From: Marisediminicola sp040546025
GTDB lineage: Bacteria; Actinomycetota; Actinomycetes; Actinomycetales; Microbacteriaceae
Reading direction: 5' to 3'
Length of the DNA: 64,000 nucleotides
NCBI RefSeq assembly: GCF_040546025.1
Contig: NZ_JBEPNA010000006.1
Span: 62,001-126,000 of the forward strand
The notes beneath the pieces were generated by a model, which saw nothing but the letters and a program-made list of their open reading frames with translations, was not told the origin of the DNA and did no database searches. Of this stretch, positions 31,642 through 40,036 are shown piece by piece (position 1 is the first letter of the stretch; each line of letters opens with the position of its first letter). The position numbers were made by a program, and so were the translations under genes.

Positions 31642-32420
31642 CCATCGTGTCCATCGCACCCACGATCGAGAAGCCCCTCGTCGACACCGACGCGCTGCTC
31701 GACTTCCGCAATGTCGCCATGCAGTTCCCGAACGGCACGGTCGCCCTCTCCGGCGTCGACCTCACGGTCAACCGCGGCGAGTTCGTCACCGTCGTCGGGC
31801 CGAGCGGATGCGGCAAGAGCACCCTGCTGAGGATCGCGTCGGGTCTCGAGACGGCGAGCGAGGGAACCGCCACGCTCGGCACCACGCGGATAGGCTACGT
31901 CTTCCAAGACGCGACCCTGCTGCCGTGGCGCACCGTGCAGGCGAACGTCGAGCTGCTCGCCGAACTGGGCGGCCAGCCCCGGCGCACGCGGGCGGAGAAT
32001 GCCCGTGCCGCGATCGAGCTCGTCGGGCTCTCCGGATTCGAGAAGAACCTGCCCAAGGAGCTGTCCGGCGGCATGCGCATGCGCACCTCCCTCGCCCGCT
32101 CCCTCACCCTCGACCCGGAGCTGTTCCTGTTCGACGAACCGTTCGGCGCCCTCGACGAGATCACCCGGGAACGGCTCGGAGACGAGCTGCTGCGCATCTT
32201 CGCCGAGCAGAAGTTCGCCGGGCTCTTCATCACCCACTCCGTCGCCGAAGCCGTCTACCTCTCCACCAAGGTCGTCGTGATGAGCGGCAGGCCCGGGCGA
32301 ATCGTCGACACGTTCGAGGTGCCGTTCGACTACCCGCGCGACCCCGACCTCCGATTCACACCCGAGTTCGCCGCTCTCTGCGGCGACGTGTCGCACGCAC
32401 TCCGGGAAGGCCACTCATGA
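31638..32420 (+). CDS. ABC transporter ATP-binding protein, NitT/TauT type
   Basis: A 260-residue ATPase: Walker A GPSGCGKST, Q-loop VFQDATLLPW, signature LSGGMRMR, Walker B LFLFDEPFGALD, H-loop FITHSVAEA. The signature and short C-terminus match the SsuB/TauB/ThiZ cluster, which imports sulfonates, nitrate, taurine or pyrimidine-type molecules. ATG at 31638 overlaps the previous stop (ATGA) and follows GGAGGG; the frame is open further upstream inside the hydrolase gene. Works with the permease and binding protein that follow. Confidence 0.9.
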   Translation: MTIVSIAPTIEKPLVDTDALLDFRNVAMQFPNGTVALSGVDLTVNRGEFVTVVGPSGCGKSTLLRIASGLETASEGTATLGTTRIGYVFQDATLLPWRTVQANVELLAELGGQPRRTRAENARAAIELVGLSGFEKNLPKELSGGMRMRTSLARSLTLDPELFLFDEPFGALDEITRERLGDELLRIFAEQKFAGLFITHSVAEAVYLSTKVVVMSGRPGRIVDTFEVPFDYPRDPDLRFTPEFAALCGDVSHALREGHS

Positions 32421-33289
32421 GCACCACGACCGCCACGACGGCAACGACGGCCGCGAACGACAGCCCGCCGGTGGCGAACCCGGCAGCCAAGAGCGGCACG
32501 CGGTCGATCCGCATCTGGGGTCCACCGACACTCGTCTTCGTCGGCCTCATCGCCGGTTGGTACGCGCTCGCGATCTACCTCGCGAGCATCGGGCGCACCA
32601 CCCTGCTGCCGATCCCTCACCGCATCATCATCGACTCGTTCTTCCCGACGGATGCTGGCGCCCCGATCACGGATCAGCTGCTGCGCGGTCTGCTGCTGTC
32701 GACGACCGTCGCGCTCGCGGGCCTCGCGATCTCGATCGTGATCGGCATCGGCTGGGCGGTGCTCATGGTGCAGGCGAAGTGGGTGGAGCGGTCGCTGTTC
32801 CCGTACGCCGTCGTGCTGCAGTGCGTGCCGATCCTCGCGCTCGTGCCGCTCATCGGCATCACCCTCGGCTACAGCCTCGAGTCGCGGATCTTGGTCTGCG
32901 TTCTCATCTCGCTCTTCCCCATGGTGTCGAACACGCTGTTCGGCTTGCAGGCGGTGGAGAAGAGCCAGCGGGAACTGTTCCAGCTCCAGCACGCGAGCCG
33001 CTGGACAGTGCTCACCAAGCTGCAGTTCCCGAACGCGATGCCCGCCATTTTCGCGGGGATGCGCATCTCGGCCGGACTCGCTGTCGTCGGCTCGATCGTC
33101 GGCGACTTCTTCTTCCGCCGCGGACAGCCCGGCCTCGGCATCCTGATCAACAACTACGCCTCACGCAACCAGACCCCGGAGCTGTACGCGACGATCATCG
33201 TCGCCGCGCTCCTTGGTGTGGTGATCTTCCTCGTCTTCGGCTGGATCGGCAAGCTCGCCGTCGGCCGCTGGTACGAGTCCTCCTCCTAG
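32417..33289 (+). CDS. ABC transporter permease, NitT/TauT type
   Basis: A 290-residue permease with a Thr/Ala-rich cytoplasmic N-terminus and six predicted helices from about residue 35. The EAA-type loop is LFQLQHASRWTVLTKLQFPNAMPAIFAG-like (abbreviated: ELFQLQHAS...LQFPNAMP), as in SsuC/TauC. ATG at 32417 overlaps the ATPase stop. It forms the homodimeric channel of the importer. Confidence 0.9.
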   Translation: MSTTTATTATTAANDSPPVANPAAKSGTRSIRIWGPPTLVFVGLIAGWYALAIYLASIGRTTLLPIPHRIIIDSFFPTDAGAPITDQLLRGLLLSTTVALAGLAISIVIGIGWAVLMVQAKWVERSLFPYAVVLQCVPILALVPLIGITLGYSLESRILVCVLISLFPMVSNTLFGLQAVEKSQRELFQLQHASRWTVLTKLQFPNAMPAIFAGMRISAGLAVVGSIVGDFFFRRGQPGLGILINNYASRNQTPELYATIIVAALLGVVIFLVFGWIGKLAVGRWYESSS

Positions 33290-33384
33290 ACTCTCCCGTC
33301 GCAGTCCCGCCTCTCGCTCCACCACAGCACCGCACCAGCACCCACACCGCACGCAGCACACCACAGTGATCCCCAAGGAGAACC

Positions 33385-34554
33385 ATGCCCAGCACACCCC
33401 AACGCCGCACGCTCGCGGCCGTCGGCGCATTCGCCGCCCTTGTCGCCCTCTCCGGATGCTCGACGGGAGGCGACGCCGAGGCGACACCGAGCGCAGACCT
33501 TGAGATCGGCGCGATCGACCTGTCCGCGGCATGCCCGGAGACGGTCGTCATCCAGACCGACTGGAACCCCGAGTCCGAGCACGGCGCCCAGTACAACCTC
33601 CTCGGCGAGGAGTACACGGTCGACGCCGACCTCAAGGCCGTCTCCGGCCCGCTCATGGCGGCCGGCGAGTACACCGGCGTCGACGTCGAGGTGCGATCGG
33701 GCGGTCCCGCGATCGGCTTCCAGACCGTCGCCGCCCAGATGTACCAGGACACCTCCATCACCCTCGGCTACGCGGGAACGGACGGCCAGGTGCAGCAGTC
33801 GGCCGACCTCCCCACGAAGGCCGTTCTGGCCCCCCTCGACATCAACCCGCAGATGATCATGTGGGACCCGGAGACCTACCCCGAGGTCGAGACCATCTCC
33901 GAGCTCGGCGAGACCGGGGCCTTCGTGCGCTACTTCGGCGGCGCCGCCTACATGGAGTACTTCATCGCCGACGGCCAGCTGTCGATCGACCAGGTCGACG
34001 GGGGCTACGACGGAACCCCGGCGAACTTCATCGCCGCCCAGGGCGCCGACGCGCAGCAGGGCTTCGCGAGCGCCGAGCCGTTCATCTACGAGAACGAGGT
34101 CGCCGACTGGGGCAAGCCCGTCGCGTTCGAGCTCATCCACGACGCCGGCTGGCGCGCCTACGCCGGCGCCATGTCGGTTCGGTCCGCAGAATTCGAGGAG
34201 CTCTCGCCCTGCCTCGAGCTGCTCGTGCCCGTCATGCAGCAGGCCACGGTCGACTACTACGCGGAACCGACGGCGACGAACGACCTGATCGTCGAGCTCG
34301 TCGAGGCCTACGACACCGGCTGGGTCTACTCCCCCGAGGTCGCCGACTTCTCGATGCAGCAGCAGCTCGACCTCGGTCTCGTCGGCAACGCCGGCAACGA
34401 CACGCTCGGTGACTTCGACCTCGAGCGGGTGCAGGAGACGCTCGAGATCATGACGCCGATCGCGGAGGCGCTCGGAACCCCGCCGCTTGAGGGCCTCACC
34501 GTCGACGACCTCGTGAGCAACGAGTTCATCGACGAGACCATCGGCCTGCCGTAA
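33385..34554 (+). CDS. ABC transporter substrate-binding lipoprotein, NMT1/TauA-like
   Basis: A 389-residue extracellular binding protein. The signal ends LVALSGCSTG (Cys near residue 24). The mature region begins with an unusually acidic linker and IQTDWNPESEHGAQYNLLGEEY, then a family 15 / NMT1-type fold. GENPxxx-type features for sulfonates are not obvious. Preceded by AAGGAG. It is the ligand-capturing part of the operon's importer; the neighbours (cytosine-deaminase-like hydrolase, creatininase-like hydrolase) suggest a cyclic nitrogen compound, which is inference. Confidence 0.85.
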   Translation: MPSTPQRRTLAAVGAFAALVALSGCSTGGDAEATPSADLEIGAIDLSAACPETVVIQTDWNPESEHGAQYNLLGEEYTVDADLKAVSGPLMAAGEYTGVDVEVRSGGPAIGFQTVAAQMYQDTSITLGYAGTDGQVQQSADLPTKAVLAPLDINPQMIMWDPETYPEVETISELGETGAFVRYFGGAAYMEYFIADGQLSIDQVDGGYDGTPANFIAAQGADAQQGFASAEPFIYENEVADWGKPVAFELIHDAGWRAYAGAMSVRSAEFEELSPCLELLVPVMQQATVDYYAEPTATNDLIVELVEAYDTGWVYSPEVADFSMQQQLDLGLVGNAGNDTLGDFDLERVQETLEIMTPIAEALGTPPLEGLTVDDLVSNEFIDETIGLP

Positions 34555-34568
34555 CCCGCACGACGACC

Positions 34569-35201
34569 ATGACGACATCACCGGTGGCCACGGCCGACCC
34601 GACCCAGCCCGTCGCGCAGCGACTGGCCGGTACACGGGTCGTGGTCACCGGCGGTGCCCGAGGCATCGGCGCCGAGATCGCCATCCGGCTCACCTCCGAT
34701 TGCGCCCGGGTTGCCGTGCTCGACCGGCTCGTGGACGACGGGACCGCCCTTGCCGCGCGGCTGGACGGATGCTTCGCGCCGGCCGATCTCGCCGACCCCG
34801 CCTCCACGGCGAGCGCGGTCGAGGCGCGGTCGCTCATCGCCGCGAATCGGCCGGGCAAGATCATCAACATCGCAAGCATGGCCGGCAAGTCCGGCGGCGC
34901 CGGGCAGGCGCACTATGCCGCATCCAAGGCCGCCCTGATCGCGCTGACCCGCGTCACCGCCCTCGAGCTCGGGGCATCCTGTATTACCGCCAACTCGCTC
35001 TGCCCGGGCCACATCCTCACCGACATGGGCGCGGCGACCCGCACCGACGACGACGTGGCGACCTGGTCGACCTACTCGCCGCTGGGCAGGCTCGACAGCC
35101 CGCGGGACGTGGCGGGCGTCGCCGCGTTCCTCGCCTCACCAGATTCCGACTACCTCACCGGGCAGGCCATCAACGTCTGCGGCGGAATGCACATGGGCTG
35201 A
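34569..35201 (+). CDS. Short-chain dehydrogenase with internal deletion
   Basis: A 210-residue SDR-family protein; classical members have about 250. The nucleotide motif TGGARGIG (28-34), catalytic Ser103 (NIASMAGK) and Tyr116/Lys120 (HYAASK) and the C-terminal NVCGGMHMG are present. The whole stretch containing the NNAG motif and the following helix (about 45 residues) is missing, the join being near residues 84-88 (about 34818-34833). The reading frame is kept. The fold is unlikely to be normal, so this may be a decaying gene. It sits 14 nt after the binding-protein gene. Confidence 0.75.
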   Translation: MTTSPVATADPTQPVAQRLAGTRVVVTGGARGIGAEIAIRLTSDCARVAVLDRLVDDGTALAARLDGCFAPADLADPASTASAVEARSLIAANRPGKIINIASMAGKSGGAGQAHYAASKAALIALTRVTALELGASCITANSLCPGHILTDMGAATRTDDDVATWSTYSPLGRLDSPRDVAGVAAFLASPDSDYLTGQAINVCGGMHMG

Positions 35202-35247
35202 GCCGCACCGCCGGCCACCCGCACCAACCAGCAAAGGAAGCGCACAC

Positions 35248-36561
35248 ATGTCGGTCGAAGACCTCCACGCCGAGCTCGTCGAACTTCTGGGCGCGCGCGG
35301 CGCGTCCATTGACCTGCGGGCACGGGAGAAGGCCTCGGTCGACGGCGCGAAGATGTCGCCGATCATCACCGAGCTCCTGCCCCTCGGCCTCGCCGACATC
35401 GTCGCCTTCCCGACGAACGCGGTCGAGATCGTCGCCGTCGTCGCGGCCGCTGTTCGGCACGGGGTCGGGATCACCCCGCGCGGCAAGGGGACCGGCAACT
35501 ACGGCCAGGGCATCCCGCTGCAGGGCGGGCTCGTGCTCGACCTGTCGAAGGCCCGCTCGATCATCGAGGTCGGCGACGGCTACATCACCGCCGAGGCCGG
35601 AGCGCCGATGGTCACGCTCGAGCAGGCCGCCCGGGAGACCGGGCAGGAGCTGTGGATGTACCCGTCGACGGCGCAGTCGAGCATCGGCGGATTCCTCGCC
35701 GGCGGGTCCGGCGGTACCGGGTCGATCGTCCACGGCGCCAACCACCAGGGCTTCGTCGCGGCCCTCGATGTGGTGCACGCCTCCCCCGACGCCGCACTCG
35801 TGCACGTCGAGGGCGACGACGCGCAGCCTTACGTGCACAATTACGGCACCGCGGGAATCATCGCCCAGGCGACGGTGCGACTCGACCCGGTGCACGACTG
35901 GGTCGGTTTCTACGCCAGCTTCGACACGTTCTACGACGTGCTCGCCGTCCTTCGCGGGATGCGCGCGCTCACCCCCACCCCGCGGCTCGTCTCGGCCGAC
36001 CTGCCGGAGATCGCGGATGCCCTGCCGGACGACCCGGCGATCCCGAAGGGGCGCGCGAGCCTGCGCGCGATCCTCGACACCGCCTCCCTCGACGCCGCCC
36101 GCGCGATCGTCGAGGCCGGCGGCGGACGCGTTGAGGAGGTGCGGGAGGGACCGCAGGCGTGCGTGCGCATCAGCACCCTCTCCTACAACCACCCGATCGA
36201 GTGGCTTCAGAAGACCTCCCCCGGCACCTACTTCCACCTCGAGGTCGGCGGCGAGGCGCTCATCGACCGCATCGACGAGCTGCACGCGGTGTTCCGCGGC
36301 GGGATGCTGCACATCGAGGCCCAGCATGTGGGGCCGATCGGGATGCTCGCGGGCGTCTACGAGTCGCCGGAGCAGGTCTACGCGGGCATCGAGGCGCTCG
36401 GCGAGCTGGGGGTGGGCGTGCACAGCCCGCACCAGTGGAACGTCGACTTCGAGGTCGAGCGCACGGTCGAGCTCGCCCGGGAGACCGACCCGCTGGGTCT
36501 GCTCAACCCGGGCAAGCTCAACCTCGACTACGCCGGTCCCCGCAAGGGAGCGATCCGATGA
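35248..36561 (+). CDS. FAD-linked oxidase (GlcD/VAO-type)
   Basis: A 437-residue flavoprotein with the FAD_binding_4 (VAO/PCMH) fold. The flavin-binding loop is TPRGKGTGNYGQGIPLQGG near residue 75, with STAQSSIGGFLAGGSGG near residue 145 contacting FAD. It resembles FAD/FMN-containing dehydrogenases such as GlcD but lacks the Fe-S partner subunit. Substrate unknown, probably a hydroxy-acid or ring-opened intermediate in this operon. AAGGAAG precedes its ATG. Its stop overlaps the creatininase-like gene (ATGA). Confidence 0.82.
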   Translation: MSVEDLHAELVELLGARGASIDLRAREKASVDGAKMSPIITELLPLGLADIVAFPTNAVEIVAVVAAAVRHGVGITPRGKGTGNYGQGIPLQGGLVLDLSKARSIIEVGDGYITAEAGAPMVTLEQAARETGQELWMYPSTAQSSIGGFLAGGSGGTGSIVHGANHQGFVAALDVVHASPDAALVHVEGDDAQPYVHNYGTAGIIAQATVRLDPVHDWVGFYASFDTFYDVLAVLRGMRALTPTPRLVSADLPEIADALPDDPAIPKGRASLRAILDTASLDAARAIVEAGGGRVEEVREGPQACVRISTLSYNHPIEWLQKTSPGTYFHLEVGGEALIDRIDELHAVFRGGMLHIEAQHVGPIGMLAGVYESPEQVYAGIEALGELGVGVHSPHQWNVDFEVERTVELARETDPLGLLNPGKLNLDYAGPRKGAIR

Positions 36562-37349
36562 CACGCCTGCTCGCCGAGCTCTCCGGCACCGCGGTCACCG
36601 AGCGGCTCACCGCCGAGTCGGTCATCGTGATCCCGACCGGTGCAATTGAGCACCACGGGCCGCACCTGCCTCTGTCGACGGACGCGCTCCTCGCCGAGTC
36701 GCTCGCGACGGCCGCGGTCGAGCGGGGCGTCGCAGCCGGCCTCGACCTCTGGCAGCTGCCAACGCTGAGCTACACGAAGTCGGACGAGCACCACTGGGCG
36801 CCGGGAACAATGTGGCTGACCTGGGAGACCCTCATGGCCACCCTCGTCGACATCGGCCGCTCGGTCGCGTCCACTCCCGCCCGCAAGCTCGTCTTCATGA
36901 ACGGGCACGGCGGAAACGGCGCACTGCTCCAGGTCGCCAACCGCGAGCTGCGGCGCCGGTTCGGACTGCAGACCTTCACGATGCCGGCGGGAATCCAGCG
37001 GGCCGGATCCGGCGGCGACACGGGCGCCGACGAGCACGGCCTCGGCATCCATGCGGGGCACGGCGAGACCTCCCTCGTGCTGCACGTGCGGCCCGACCTC
37101 GTCGACATGTCGCTTGCGGAGCGCAACGTTCCCGAGCACATCGCGAAGCTGGAGTACATCGGGTTCAACGGCATGCCGGTGTCGTTCGGCTGGATGAGCA
37201 ACGACTTCGGTCCGAGCGGCGTGATCGGCGACCCGACCGCGGCGACCGCCGAGGCCGGCGCGGTGCTGTTCGAGGAGTCGGTGGCCCGGTCGGTCGAGGC
37301 GCTGCGGGAGATCTCGCGGTTCAGCTTCACAGATCCGGCGCATGGCTGA
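36558..37349 (+). CDS. Creatininase-family amidohydrolase
   Basis: A 263-residue creatininase-fold metal hydrolase. The metal ligands are in IPTGAIEHHGPHLPLSTD (Glu, His, Asp, about residues 26-43), and NGHGGN and ihaGHGETSLVL (about 180) complete the site. Family members open cyclic amides (creatinine) or act on related amides (MftE, FAPy deformylase). ATG at 36558 is chosen from the overlap with the oxidase stop. The operon context supports hydrolysis of a lactam or ureido ring, but creatinine itself is not indicated because no creatinase is present. Confidence 0.85.
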   Translation: MTRLLAELSGTAVTERLTAESVIVIPTGAIEHHGPHLPLSTDALLAESLATAAVERGVAAGLDLWQLPTLSYTKSDEHHWAPGTMWLTWETLMATLVDIGRSVASTPARKLVFMNGHGGNGALLQVANRELRRRFGLQTFTMPAGIQRAGSGGDTGADEHGLGIHAGHGETSLVLHVRPDLVDMSLAERNVPEHIAKLEYIGFNGMPVSFGWMSNDFGPSGVIGDPTAATAEAGAVLFEESVARSVEALREISRFSFTDPAHG

Positions 37350-38040
37350 GGCGAGCGGGGCCAGCCCCGAGCTCGTCGACCCCGTGCTCGTCGACCCCGT
37401 GCTCGTCGACCCCGTGCTCGTCGACCCCGTGCTCGTCGACCCCACGCCCGTCGACCCCGTGCTTGTCGACCCCGTGCTTGTCGACCCCGTCGCGCTTGCG
37501 CTCACCTGGCTACCGGGCAACGACGAGGCGGAGCGGCCCCAGGTCACGCTGTCCACTCTCGCCACCGACGGCTGGCCGGATGCGCGCACGGTGCTGCTGA
37601 GCTCGGCCGGTCCCGAGGGGTTCTGCTTCCACACCGACGCGAACTCGCGCAAGGTCGCCCAGCTGCTCGCCGATCCGCGCGCCGTGATCACCGTGCTCTG
37701 GCCCGGATTCACCCGCCAGCTCGTTGTTGCGGGCCACGCCGAGCCCGTGTCGGCGGCGGCACTCACGTCGGCATACCGGGCCAGGTCGCCGTACCTGCAG
37801 CAGCTCGCCTGGCAGAACACGGCGCAGTTCGCACAGTTGCCGAAGGACGAGCAACGACGGCGCTGGGCGGCGTTCGCGGCTGAGTCAGGCGAGCAGTTCG
37901 ACCAGCCGTCGAACTGGACGGGATTCGTGATCCGCCCGACACGCCTCGCCTTCTGGCAGAGCAACCCCGACACGGCAAGCGAGCGGCGCGAGTACACCCG
38001 GGCGGGCGACGGCTGGGCGCTCGAGCGTCTGCCCGGCTGA
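37342..38040 (+). CDS. Pyridoxamine-5'-phosphate-oxidase-like flavoprotein with N-terminal VDPVL repeats
   Basis: A 232-residue PNPOx-like split-barrel protein. Residues about 12-51 are eight tandem pentapeptides (mostly VDPVL), absent from family members I know. The fold begins at LALTWLPGNDEAERPQVTLS; flavin-contact regions TDGWPDARTVLLSSAG and CFHTDANSRKVAQL are clear, and the C-terminal WALERLPG is the usual PdxH-type end. It may oxidise PNP/PMP or reduce another cofactor. ATG at 37342 overlaps the previous gene by 8 nt. It is the last gene of the operon. Confidence 0.8.
   Translation: MAEASGASPELVDPVLVDPVLVDPVLVDPVLVDPTPVDPVLVDPVLVDPVALALTWLPGNDEAERPQVTLSTLATDGWPDARTVLLSSAGPEGFCFHTDANSRKVAQLLADPRAVITVLWPGFTRQLVVAGHAEPVSAAALTSAYRARSPYLQQLAWQNTAQFAQLPKDEQRRRWAAFAAESGEQFDQPSNWTGFVIRPTRLAFWQSNPDTASERREYTRAGDGWALERLPG
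37375..37494 (+). repeat. Coding 15-bp tandem repeat (eight units)
   Basis: Eight 15-bp units, mostly GTCGACCCCGTGCTC, run from 37375 to 37494 inside the PNPOx-like gene. Each unit contains a GTCGAC palindrome; one unit reads CCCACGCCC and two end CTT. The period keeps the reading frame, so copy-number change would lengthen or shorten the protein by five residues per unit. Confidence 0.95.
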
Positions 38041-38255
38041 GCCTCGCCCGGAGCTGGCCGGGTCGCCCGGCGGCCGACGTGGCTCGACTGGGGCCCGGAC
38101 CGAGCGCCGTGCCACCCACCTCGTCCGGAAGCCATTCCACGCCGCCTCGCTAGCCGATGGCGCCACAGAAGACGAGTGTCGGTCAACCCATGGTCGGTCG
38201 CGTCGTGCACGCATCGCGGCGGCGCTCCGATGTTGTCCAGAGCCGCGCCGCGCTC

Positions 38256-38915
38256 TCAGGACCGGCGCGCGATGAGCACAGTGTCGACGGCGTGGGCGTC
38301 GCCGACCGGGCGAAGCACCTGTTCGCAGCGCTCGATCTCGACGTCAGCGGCGGCCGCGCGGAGGGAGTCGACACTCGTGAGCACCGCGGGGTTCTGCGGA
38401 CCCCCGACGCCGCGCTCGAGGTTGTCGAGGTCGTGCGCGACGAGAACAATCAGTCCCTCCGGCTCGAGCGATCCGGCGCAGGTGGCAATGACCGACGCGA
38501 GCTCGGCGGCGGGAAGCTGAAGATACGCGATAACGATGAGGTCGACGAGGGCCGGCGGCACCCAGTCCGTGACATCTGCCACGACCCAGTTCACCTCAAG
38601 GCCGAGGTGGTCGGCGCGCCGGCGCCCGGCTTCGACCGCAACGGCCGAGAAGTCGACCGCCGTGACCTGCCAGCCGCGCTGGGCCAGCCACAGCGCGTTG
38701 CGTCCCTCCCCGCAGGCGAGATCGATCGCGGTGCCGGGTGCGAAGCCGGCCACGACGGAGGCGACGAAGGCGTTGGGCTCGAGCGACCAGACGCTCGAAT
38801 CGGATCTCGCGGCCTCCGCGTAGCGCGCATCCCACGCGCTGCTCGAGCTGGCGGCGCCGTTCCCCGCACTGCTCGCGGTGCCGTTGGTGTGACCGTGGGG
38901 CTTCTTGGCATTCAT
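38256..38915 (-). CDS. Class I SAM-dependent methyltransferase
   Basis: A 219-residue methyltransferase. After a Ser/Ala-rich start, motif I is AIDLACGEGRNALWLAQRGW (about 66-85), followed by VTAVDFSAVAVEAGRRRA with the acidic ribose-binding Asp. The pattern resembles TehB/thiopurine-type or tellurite-resistance-like methyltransferases. Substrate unknown. ATG at 38915 is chosen from the overlap with the MTHFR-like stop (ATGA), so the two genes are translationally coupled. It is convergent with the PNPOx-like gene across a 215-nt gap in which I see only GC-rich short hairpins. Confidence 0.82.
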   Translation of the reverse strand: MNAKKPHGHTNGTASSAGNGAASSSSAWDARYAEAARSDSSVWSLEPNAFVASVVAGFAPGTAIDLACGEGRNALWLAQRGWQVTAVDFSAVAVEAGRRRADHLGLEVNWVVADVTDWVPPALVDLIVIAYLQLPAAELASVIATCAGSLEPEGLIVLVAHDLDNLERGVGGPQNPAVLTSVDSLRAAAADVEIERCEQVLRPVGDAHAVDTVLIARRS

Positions 38916-39955
38916 GGGCGCAGCTCCTGACTGATCGTGGCGAGCGCCCCGGCGAAGGCCAGGTCGCCGCCGGGTGAGGTTCCGCCGGAGAGGTTCACGC
39001 CGACGACGCCGTCGAGAGCCAGCATCCGCCGGCCCAGCTCGACCGCGGCGGTGATGCCGGCGCTGCGCGGGTCGGCCGCGGCGAGGATAGCGTCGAGGAA
39101 GCCCTCGGGCAGCACGAGGGTCGTGAAGGTGAGCATGAGCTCGGCGCTCGCTCGGTCGATCACGACCGGGATGCAGGGGACGAAGCTCATGGTGACGCCG
39201 AGCACACGCGCCTGGGCGATGAACGACTCGACCCGGTCGGCGCCGCCGGCGTGGTTGACGAAGCAGATCTCGGCGCCCGCGCGCTGCTTCTCGAGCAGCC
39301 TCTCGGCGCGACGGCCGACCGGCGGCGCGAGGGGCGACTCGGCGACCGAGACGAGGTGTCCGGCGGTGCGGGCGAGCGCCGCGACCCTCGTGGAGTCGAG
39401 GTCGAACACCGGCGCCGCATCGGGCCGAGCGCCGGTGAGCGTGTGGTCGCCGGTGACGCAGTGCACACCGGCGACGCCGACGTCGGCGAGTCCCGCCAGC
39501 TCGCCCTCGATCGCGACGCGGTTGCGGTCGCGGCAGTTCAGGCCGGTCCACACCTCCAGGCCGGTCCGGCGGATGAGGTGCGCGCGGTAACTCGGCGAGA
39601 ACTGCACGCGCGCGCTCGGTGCATCGCCGGCGAGGACCGCGTCGACGGTGCCGGCGAGCGCCGCTCCGCACGCGGCGATCGACGCCGCGTCGAGGGCGCG
39701 GGCGGGGAAGTCGGCGACGACGATCGCGCGCTGCGCGAGGATGCCGCGCAGGCGGGTCGCCCCGGCGCTCGGCACAGCCGAGTCACGGGCATCCGGCCCG
39801 GCCCAGTGCACCGTCGGCATCTCGAGGAACACGCACGGGTGGTCGGCGACCTCGCAGCTCCCGTCGAATTCGACGCCGCCGCAGGGACCGAACCGCATCT
39901 GCTTGGGGCAGGCGGATGCCGGGCTGGGCTCGATCGTCCCTGGACTGTCGGGCAC
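38912..39955 (-). CDS. Methylenetetrahydrofolate-reductase-like protein with N-terminal Cys-rich (MetV-like) domain
   Basis: A 347-residue protein. Cys16, 25, 34 and 41 in the pattern CPKQMRFGPCGGV...GSCEV...CVF match the short MTHFR_C/MetV-type domain, here at the N-terminus. The rest (about 60-347) resembles the MetF TIM barrel (VAIEGELAGLADVGVAGVHCVTGDHT; SFVPCIPVV). MetF reduces 5,10-methylene-THF to 5-methyl-THF. The combined architecture suggests an electron donor other than NADH. It is coupled to a methyltransferase and lies in the purine region, so one-carbon transfer is a plausible role. Confidence 0.75.
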   Translation of the reverse strand: MPDSPGTIEPSPASACPKQMRFGPCGGVEFDGSCEVADHPCVFLEMPTVHWAGPDARDSAVPSAGATRLRGILAQRAIVVADFPARALDAASIAACGAALAGTVDAVLAGDAPSARVQFSPSYRAHLIRRTGLEVWTGLNCRDRNRVAIEGELAGLADVGVAGVHCVTGDHTLTGARPDAAPVFDLDSTRVAALARTAGHLVSVAESPLAPPVGRRAERLLEKQRAGAEICFVNHAGGADRVESFIAQARVLGVTMSFVPCIPVVIDRASAELMLTFTTLVLPEGFLDAILAAADPRSAGITAAVELGRRMLALDGVVGVNLSGGTSPGGDLAFAGALATISQELRP

Positions 39956-40036
39956 CGCGTCTCCTCGCTCTCACAGTGCGGCGGCTGGGTCCCGCTCCGT
40001 CTGTTTGAATGGTAGCGACCCAGAACGGAGCCCTGC

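Noticed and set aside
30397..33289. TPP riboswitch or thiamine-precursor import, suggested by the NMT1-like binding protein
   Set aside because: The leader lacks the conserved TPP-box sequences and no thiamine genes are nearby.
36528..38210. Minus-strand frame across the creatininase-like and PNPOx-like genes with repeated STGSTSTGS
   Set aside because: It is the antisense reading of the 15-bp tandem repeat; plus-strand genes have family motifs and coupled starts.
38041..38255. Possible small gene between the PNPOx-like and methyltransferase genes
   Set aside because: Short frames there lack ribosome sites and plausible composition; only GC-rich hairpins are seen.
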